Positions 55,321-64,000 of a stretch of 64,000 bases of DNA are shown here, piece after piece. A program made the translations under genes and the position numbers. Under the pieces are notes generated by a model. It saw nothing but the letters and a program-made list of their open reading frames with translations, had not been told where the DNA came from and did not search any database. Source of the DNA: Diphasiastrum complanatum (Eukaryota > Streptophyta > Lycopodiopsida > Lycopodiales > Lycopodiaceae); NCBI GenBank assembly GCA_029204225.1, contig CM055097.1, forward strand, positions 42,078,858 to 42,142,857, given 5' to 3'. The first letter of the stretch is position 1; each line of letters starts with the position of its first letter.

Positions 55321-56017
55321 GTTGAATGTAGCCTAGATATCAACGGAACCTATACCAGATCCAATTGAGGATGAACTCATTCCTGTGAGTCATGCCTTGA
55401 CTTATGATGACAATGCAGAACTTACGGATGAGCAGGTTCTAAATTATATGGATCCGATCAAATTTGGATTGCGTAATGTTCCTGATGAACCAACAATCAA
55501 ACTGCCCAAAGTAGTTATATTGAAGGAAGACAGGATCACAGGATTGATGACAGAAACAAGCTAAGCAACATTATAATACGGTCCTGAAATGGAAAAATCC
55601 CCCTTGGAAGATTGATTCAAAGGAAGTGCCACCTTTATTAGATAAAGGCAAAGGAAAAGTTGAGGATGATTCTTCAAGTCAGATTTATAGTAAGACATCA
55701 TCATCTAGAAAGTCTTCACTTTTGAAGAAAAATTTATCATCTCAAAAGTCATCACCTCCATGATCAATTCCTATTAAGAAGGCTAAACGAAGATCCAAGA
55801 CAAGCCCTTTTGAAAAAGAACAAGCAAACATAGTCCAACATGATATGCCCGAGCATTTTAAACGTTATACACTAGATGATGTGGTTATCATGTTACCTAA
55901 AGCACATCGTGAACCTGAAGAACACATGCCGGAATCTAAAGAAGTTTACGATGGCCCAGCTAAGACGCAGCCAATGAATCTTGCCGAGCCAGGAGAACCG
56001 GAAAGATTGTACAAGTT
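55321..56017 (+). pseudogene. Tat copy 3 pre-RT linker, truncated by satellite
   Basis: Linker homologous to 49,500-49,780 and 11,540-11,800 (PIKKAKRRSKTSPFEKEQAN, FKRYTLDDVVIMLPKAHREP, then KERLYKL-like end). At about 56,017, after GATTGTACAAGTTG, the family sequence stops and satellite begins, so RT, RNase H, integrase and 3' LTR are absent. Confidence 0.8.
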
Positions 56018-59000
56018 GAAATTTTTTTTAGTCAAAAAACATGTCTTTTTCAGATGTATTTGAAACTAATCTTCACAGACTTGTTAGGGACTAGATCTGA
56101 TATGGATCTAACTCTGTTCAAAGTGGAGAGGGTTCTTTCTCAAAGGTCAGAGACACAACAACAAAATGCATGATTTTCGACACAAGGTTCTAATGGATTC
56201 AAAATAAATTCATAATCCGTCAAAATCCGACAAGGAAAAAAAAAACTTTGTCGAAAATTTTTATTTTACAGATGTCGAACTTTGACGGATAATAAATATG
56301 TCGGAATCCAACATCCCCTTTCAAAAACACTGCAACAATTTTCGAAACATGTCTTTTTCGTCAAAAAAAATGTTTTCTTCACATGTATTCGGAGCTAACA
56401 TTCGCAGACTTGTTAGAGGCTAGATCTGATATGGATCTGACTCTATTTAAAGTGGAGAGAGTTCGTTCTCAAAGATCATAGACACAACAACAAATGCAAG
56501 ATTTCCGATACAAGGTTCCGATGGATTCAAAAGAAATTCATAATCCATCGAAATTTGACAAGGGTAAAAAAACTTTGTCAAATTTTTTTTTTTGAATGTC
56601 GGATTTCGACGGATAATAAATATGTTGAAATCCGACATCCCATTTCAAAAACACTGCGACGATTTTCGAAATATGTTTTCTTCAATCAAAAAACATGTTT
56701 TCTTCATATGTATTCGGAACTAACCTTCGCAGACATGTTAGGGCCTAGATCTCAAATGGATCAGACTCTGTTCAAAGTGGGGAGGACTCATTCTCAAAGA
56801 TCAGAAACACAACAACAAAATGCACGATTTTCGACACAAAGTTTCAATGGATTCAAAAAAAATTCATATTCCGTAAGGATCCTATAGTAAAAAAAAAGAC
56901 TTTGACGAAATTTTTGTTTTTTTACGAATCTCGGATTCCGACGGATTATAAATATGTCGGAATTTGACATCCTATTTCAAAGACACTACAACGATTTTCG
57001 AAACAGGTTGTTTTCATTCAGAAAACATGTTTTCTTCAGATGTATTTGGAACTAACCTTCGTAGACTTGTTAGGGGCTAGATCTGATACGAATCTGACTC
57101 TATTCAAAGTGGGGAGGGTTCTTTCTCAAATATCAGAGACACAACAAGAAAATACACGATTTCCTATACAAGATTCTGACGGATTCAAAAAAAATTCATA
57201 ATCCTTCGGAATCTTTTAGAAAAAAAAAAACTTTGCCGAATTTTTTTTTTATGGATGTCGAATTTCGACGGATAATAAATATGTCAAAATTCGATATCCT
57301 AATTCAAAAACACTATAAAGACTTCCGAAACATATTTTTTTCAGTCAAAAAACATGTTATTTTCAGATGTATTCAAAGCTAACGTCCGCAGAGTTGTTAG
57401 AGACTAGATCTGATATGGATCTGACTCTGTTCAAAGTGGAGAGGGTTCATTCTCGAAGATCAGAAATACAACAAAAAAAATATACGATTTCCGACACAAA
57501 GTTCCGACGAATTAAAAAAAAATTCATAATCCGTAAGAATCCAACAAAAAGAAAAAAAAACTTTGCCAATTTTTTTTTTTTTACAGATTTTAGAATCCGA
57601 CGGATAATAAATTGATGGAATCCAACATCCCATTTCAAAAACACTACAACAATTTCCGAAACATGTTTTTTTCAGTAAGAAGTATGTTTTTTTCATATGT
57701 ATTCGAAACTACCCTTTGTAGATTTGTTAGGGATCACATCTGATATGGATCTGACTCTGTTCAAAGTAGAGAGAGTTCTTTCTGAAAGATCAGAGACAAA
57801 ACAACAAAATACACAATTTTTGACACAAGATTTCGACAGATTAAAAAAAAATTCATAATCCGTCGAAATCCGACAGGAAAAAAAAACTATGCTGAATTTT
57901 TTTTTTATGAATGTCAGATTTTTACGGATAATAAATATGATGGAATCCAACATCCCATTTCAAAAACACTGCAACAATTTTCGAAACATGTTTTTTTCAG
58001 TCAAAAAACATGTTTTCTTCATATGTATTCGGAACTAACCTTCGCAGACTTGTTAGGGGCTAGATATGATATGAATCTGACTTTGTTCAAAGTGGGGAGA
58101 GTTCTTTCTAAAAGATCAGAGACACAACAACAAAATACACAATTTTTGACACAAGGTTCCGACGGATTCAAAAAAACATGCATAATCCGTCGTTATACAA
58201 CAGGGAAAAAAAAAACTTTGTCGAATTTTTTTTTTTTTTTATGAATGTCGGATTCCGACGGATAATAAATATGTCGAAATCCGACATCCTATTTCAAAGA
58301 CACTATAATGATTTTCGAAACATATTTTTTTCACTCAAAAAACATGTTATTTTCAGATGTATTCGAAGCTAACCTTCGCAGACATGTTAGAGGCTGGATC
58401 TGATATGGATCTGACTCTATTCAAAGTGGGGAGGATTCTTTCTCAAAGATCAGAGACACAACAAGAAAATACACGATTTCTTACACAAGATTCTGACGGA
58501 TTCAAAAAAAATTCATTTCAACAAAAAATTCATATTCCGTCAAGATCCGATGTCGAATTCCAACGGATTATAAATATGTCGGAATCCGACATCCATGTTT
58601 TCTTCAGATGTATGTGAAACTAACTTTCGTAGACATGTTAGAGACTAGATCTGATATGGATCTGACTCTGTTCAAAATGGAAAAGATTCTTTCTCAAAGA
58701 TCAAAGACACAACAACAAAATACACAATTTTTGACACAAGGTTTTGATGGATTCAAAAAAAATTCACAATCCATCGAAATCCGATAAGAAAAAAAAAATC
58801 TTTGTCGAATTTTTTGTTTTTTACAAATGTTGAATTCCGACGGATAATAAATATGTCGGAATTTGACATTCCATTTCAAAGACACTGTAACGATTTTCGA
58901 AACATATTTTTTTTAGTCAAAAAACATGTTTTTTTCAGATGTATTCAAAACTAACCTTCGCAGACTTGTTAGGAGCTAGATCTGATATGGATCTGACTCT

Positions 59001-59872
59001 GTTCAAAGTGGAGAGGATTCTTTCTCAAAGATCAGAGACACAACAACAAAATGCATGATTTTCGACACAAGGTTCTAATGGATTCAAAATAAATTCATAA
59101 TCCGTCAAAATCCGACAAGGAAAAAAAAAAACTTTGTCGAAATTTTTTATTTTACAAATGTCGAATTTTGACGGATAATAAATATGTCGGAATCCGACAT
59201 CCACTTTCAAAGACATTGCAACAATTTTCGAAACATGTCTTTTTCGTCAAAAAAAATGTTTTCTTCACATGTATTCGGAACTAACTTTCGCAGACTTGTT
59301 AGAGGCTAGATCTGATATGGATCTGACTCTATTTAAAGTGGAGAGAGTTCTTTCTCAAAGATCATAGACACAACAACAAATGCACGATTTCTAATACAAG
59401 GTTCTGATGAATTCAAAAAAAATTCATAATCCATCGAAATCCGACAAGAAAAAATAAAACTTTGTCAAATTTTTTTTTTGAATGTCGGATTTTGACGGAT
59501 AATAAATATGTCGAAATCCGACATCCCATTTCAAAAACACTGCGACGATTTTCAAAACATGTTTTCTTCAGTCAAAAAACATGTTTTCTTCATATGTATT
59601 CGGAACTAACCTTCGTAGACATGTTAGGACCTAGATTTCAAATGGATCTGACTCTGTTCAAAGTGGAGAGGACTCATTTTTAAAGATCAGGGACACAACA
59701 ACAAAATACACGATTTTTGACACAACGTTCCGACGGATTGAAAAAGAATTCATATTCTGTAGGGATTCGTAGTAAAAAAAAAACTTTCTTGAAATTTATT
59801 CTTTTACGAATGTTAGATTCAGATGGATAATAAATATGTCGAAATCCGACATCCTATTTTAAAAACACTACA
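56018..59872 (+). repeat. Satellite array, forward monomers (about 327 bp)
   Basis: About twelve tandem monomers. The anchor around GATCTGATATGGATCTGACT recurs near 56,094, 56,424, 56,748, 57,083, 57,407, 57,738, 58,065, 58,397, 58,651, 58,980, 59,310 and 59,630 (steps 320-335, one short step of 254). Each unit has poly-A/poly-T blocks, a TTCGCAGACTTGTTAGG block and a dyad GTCGGATTCCGACGGATAA with ATGTCGGAATCCGACAT. Divergence between units is considerable. All open frames here are chance products. Confidence 0.93.
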
Positions 59873-62800
59873 AAATTTTTTTCTTCTCTATCAGATTTCG
59901 ATGAATTATGAATTTTTTGATTGAAAAAAATATGTTTCGAAAATCATTGTAGTGTCTTTGAAATAGGATGTTGGATTCCGACATATTTATTATCTGTTAG
60001 AATCCGACATTCATAAAAAAAGAAAAATTGGCATAGTTTTTTTTTTTTTCCATCGGATTTCGACGGATTATGATTATTTTTTGAGTCCGTTGGAACCTTG
60101 TGTCGAAAATTGTACATTTTGTTGTTGTGTCTCTGATCTTTAAGAAAGAACCCTCCCCACTTTGAACATAGTCAAATCCATATTGGATCTAGTCCCTAAC
60201 AAGAATACGAAATTTAGTTCTGAATACTTTTGAAAAAAACATATTTTTTGACTGAAAAAACATGTTTAAAAAATCGATACAGTGTCTTTGAAATTGGATG
60301 TTGGATATCGACATATTTATTATCCGTCGGAATCCGACATTCGTAAAAAAAAAAAAAATTCAACAATTTTTTTTTTCTATCGAATTCAGATGGATTGTGA
60401 ATTGTGTCAAAAATCATGCATTTTGTTGTTGTGTCTCTTATCTTTGAGAAAGAACCTTTTCCACTTTGTGAAGAGTCAGTTCCATATCAGATTTAGTCCC
60501 TAACAAGTCTACGAAGGTTAGTTTCGAATACATCTAAAAAAAACATGTTTTTTGATTGAAAAAAATATGTTTTGAAAATCGTTGTAGTGTCATTGAATTT
60601 GGATGTTGGATTCTCACATATTTATATCCGTCAAAATTCGACATTCGCAAAATAAAAAATTTTGACAAAATTTTTATTTTATTTGTCGGATTCCGACGGA
60701 TTGTGTATTTTTTTTTAATCCGTCGGAACCTTGTGTCAAAAATCGTGCATTTTGTTGTTGTGTCTTTGATCTTTGAGAAAGAACCTTCTCCACTTTGAAG
60801 AGAGTCAGAGCTATATAGAATCTAGCCCCTAATAAGTCTACAAAGGTTAGTTCCAAATACATCTGAAGACAACATGTTTTTTGACTGAAAAAAAACATGT
60901 TTAAAAAATAGTTGGAGCATCTTTGAAATGAGATGTCGGATTTCGACATATTTATTATTCGTCAAAATTTGACATTCCAATGGATTTAGAATTTAGGATT
61001 TTCTTGTCGCATTCCAATGGATTATGAATTTTTTTTCAATCCGTCAAAACCTTGTGTCGAAAATCGTCTATATTTTTGTTGTGTCTCTGATCTTTGAGAA
61101 AGAACCCTCCCCACTTTGAACATAGTCATATTCATATCAGATCTAGCCCATAACATATCTGCAAAGGTTAGTTTCGAATACATTTGAAAATAATAAGTTT
61201 CTTGACTGAAAAAACATGTTTCGAAAATCGTTGCAGTGTCTTTGAAATAGAATGTCGAATTCCGACATATTTATCATCCGTCAAAATCCAACATTCGTAA
61301 AAAAAAAAAAATTCTGCAAAGTGTTTTTTTTTATTGTCGAATTTCGACGGATTATGAATTTTCTTTTAATCCGTTGGAAGCTTGTGTAAAAAATCGTGCA
61401 TTTTGTTGTTGTGTCTCTTATCTTTGAGAAAGAACCCTTCCCACTTTGAACAGAGTCAGATCCATATCAGATCTAGTCCCTAACAAGTCTACGAAGGTTG
61501 GTTCCGAATACATATGAAGAAAACATGTTTTTTGACTTCAAAAGACGTGTTTCGAAAATCGTTGCAGTGTGTTTGAAATGGGATGTCGGATTCTGACATA
61601 TTTATTATCCGTCGAAATCCGACATTCGAAAAAAAAAATTAACAAAGTTTTTTTTTGTTTCGTTGGAACCGTGCGTAAAAAATTGTGCATTTTGTTGTTG
61701 TGTCTTTGATCTTTGAGATAAGACCTTCCCCTCTTTGCGTAGAGTCAAATCAATAGCCGCTACCAAGCTTGCGAAGGTTAGTTTTGAATACATCTGAAAA
61801 AAACTTGTTTTTGGACTAAAAAAAATATGTTTCAGAAATCGTTGCAGTGTCTTTGAAATTGGATGTTGGATACCGACATATTTATTATCCGTCGAAATTC
61901 GACATTCGTAAAAAAAAAAAGTTCGACAATTTTTTTTTCTGTCGAATTCAAGTAGATTGTGAATTGTGTCAAAAATTGTACATTTTGTTGTTGTGTCTCT
62001 TATATTTGAGAAAGAACCTTTCCCACTTTATACAGAGTCAGTTCCATATCAGATTCCAAATAGATCTTAAAAAAAAAATATTTTTTGATTGAAAAAAACA
62101 TGTTTTGAAAATCGTTGCAGTGTCTTTGAAATGAAATGTCGAATTTTGACATATTTATTATCCGTCGGAATCCAACATTCATAAAAAAATAAAAAATTGG
62201 CAAAATTTTATTTTTTTCTATCGGATTCCGATGGATTATGATTCCGTTAAGACCTTGTGTCAGAAATTGTGCATTTTGTTGTTGTGTCTCTGATCTTTGA
62301 GAAGGAACCCTCTCCACTTTGAACAAAGTTAGTTCCATATCAGATCTAGCTCGTAACAAATCTGCTAAAGTTAGTGTCGAATGCATCTAAAAAAAACATG
62401 TTTTTTATCTGAAAAAGACATGTTTCGAAAATCATTGCACTTTCTTTGAAATGGGATGTCGGATTCCAACATACTTATTATCCGTCATAATCTGACAGTC
62501 ATAAAAAAAAATTTCGACAAATTTTTTTTTTTTCCTTTCAGATTTCGATGAATTGTGAGTTTTATTGAATCCGTCGGAACCTTGTGTCAAAAATCGTGTA
62601 TTTTGTTCTTGTGTCTTTGATCTCTGAAAAAAAACCCTTTCTCACTTTGCAGAGAGTCAGATCCATATCAGATCTAGCCCCTAACAAGTCTGTAAAGGTT
62701 AGTTTTGAAAATCGTTGTAGTGTCTTTGAAATGAGATTCGTAAATTTATTTTTTTGGGCAATGTTGATTTTTTTTCTATCGTATTCCGACAAATTATGAG

Positions 62801-64000
62801 TTTATTCTTAATCCGTGGAAACCTTGTGTCAAAAATCGTACATTTTGTTGTTGTGTCTTTGATCTTTGATCTGAATACAAATGAAGAAAACATATTTTTT
62901 GACTAAAAAAAAAACATGTTTAAAAAATTGTTGAAGTATTTTTGAAATGAAATGTCGAATTCCGACATATTTATTATCCGTTGAAATTCGACATTCATAA
63001 AAAAAGAAATTCGACAGTTTTTTTTTTCCTTGTCGAATTTTGATGGCTTATGAATTTTTTTTGAATCCGTCGGAACCTTGTGTCTAAAATCGTGCATTTG
63101 TTATTGTGTCTATTTGTTGATCGTGCATTTGTTGTTGTGTCCATGATCCCCACATTATATGGAGTCAAATCCATATCAGATCTAACCCCTTTTGGATTTC
63201 GACAGATTATGAATTTTTTTTTAATCCGTCGAAACCTTGTGTCAAAAATTGTGTATTTTCTTTTTGTGTCTCTGATCTTTGAGAAAGAACCCTCCCCACT
63301 TTGAATAGAGTCAAATCCATATCAGATCTAGCCCCTAACAAGTCTACGAAGGTTAGTTCTGAGTACATATGAAAAAACATGTTTCGAAAAACGTTGCAGT
63401 GTGTTTGAAATGGGATGTTTCGACAAAGTTTTTTTTTCCTATCGGATTCCGGTGGATTGTGAATTTTTTTGGAATCCGTTGGAACCTTGTGTTAAAAATT
63501 GTGCATTTTGTTGTTGTGTATTTGATCTTTGAGCAAGATCCTTCATTACTTTGCACAAAGTTATATCCATATCAGATTTAGCCCCTAACAAGTCTGCGAA
63601 GGTTAGTTTCGAATACATCTGAAAAAAACATGTTTTTTAATCGAGAAAAAACATATTTCGAAAATCGTTGCAGTGTCTTTGAAATGGGATGTCAGATTAC
63701 ACCATATTGATTATCCGTTGGAATCCGACATTCGTAAGAAAAAAAAAATTTCGACAAAGTTTTTTTTTTCTCTATCAGATTTTGACGAATTATGAATTTT
63801 TTGATTGAAAAAAACATGTTTCGGAAATCATTGTAGTGTTATTGAAATAGGATGTCGGATTCCGACATATTTATTATCCGTTGGAATCCGACATTCATAA
63901 ATGAAAAAAAAATTCGGCAAAGTTTTTTTTTTTTCTATCGGATTCCGACGGATTATGATTCTTTTTTGAATTCGTTGGAACCTTTTGTCGAAAATCGTAC
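59873..64000 (-). repeat. Satellite array, inverted monomers
   Basis: The same monomer in opposite orientation, at least twelve units, with inverted anchors near 60,170, 60,475, 60,805, 61,130, 61,455, 61,745, 62,035, 62,330, 62,655, 63,165, 63,310 and 63,560. Several units are shortened. The array continues past the window end. Confidence 0.93.

Noticed and set aside
56018-64000. Many 60-130 aa open frames in the satellite
   Set aside because: They are chance frames of the monomer in either orientation, rich in Phe/Lys from poly-A/T tracts, without conserved start or stop.

Overview
This is a repeat-dominated nuclear segment of a land plant. It holds Ty1/copia and Ty3/gypsy (Tat-like) LTR retrotransposons with plant-type primer sites (initiator-Met and Asp tRNA), a CACTA transposase relic, a satellite array and one plant-type host gene. 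A Penelope-like reverse transcriptase, and no close match to flowering-plant repeats that I recognise, make a fern, lycophyte or other non-flowering plant plausible. That is inference with low confidence.

Layout. 1-2,895: fragments of one copia family (here Copia-A), including an LTR carrying a long (TC)n tract and an inverted LTR piece. 2,896-16,100: a Tat-like gypsy copy (Tat copy 1: LTR, Asp-tRNA primer site, leader, gag, RT, RNase H, integrase and a coiled-coil ORF after integrase). Its leader is interrupted by a young complete Copia-A element (4,165-10,195) with near-identical LTRs and an AAAAA target duplication, in which most of the RT has been replaced by about 1 kb of other sequence. 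17,390-21,128: a second gypsy type on the minus strand with integrase, a separate RNase H downstream of it, and a coiled-coil ORF. 22,270-23,600: a decayed CACTA (TNP2) transposase.

24,081-39,731: a minus-strand copia element (Copia-B) flanked by ATAAC. It was invaded repeatedly by one non-autonomous LTR family (here NLT; LTR about 1.2 kb, internal about 2.6 kb, no recognisable coding). One NLT sits in the integrase region. In the 5' LTR there is a four-level stack: Copia-B, then a solo NLT LTR, then a full NLT, then a deleted NLT. Every level has its own 5-bp target duplication (ATAAC, GGGGT, GAGGG, GTGAC), and the integrase-region copy has CTTTT.

39,736-42,420: the one intact host gene, an IFRD-family protein on the minus strand in a single exon, with about 1 kb of flank. 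A possible broken BKI1/MAKR-like fragment follows (42,740-43,100). 45,342-48,700: a decayed Penelope-like retroelement lacking a visible GIY-YIG endonuclease, ending near a strong hairpin. 48,790-56,017: two further Tat-family copies in tandem sharing one LTR (51,076-51,770). 56,018-64,000: a satellite of about 327-bp monomers that switches orientation near 59,875 and runs off the window.

The region has grown by insertion into insertion. Almost every element is defective in a different way (RT replaced, protease deleted, RT/RNase H deleted, primer site deleted, nonsense codons), so present mobility would depend on partners elsewhere in the genome.
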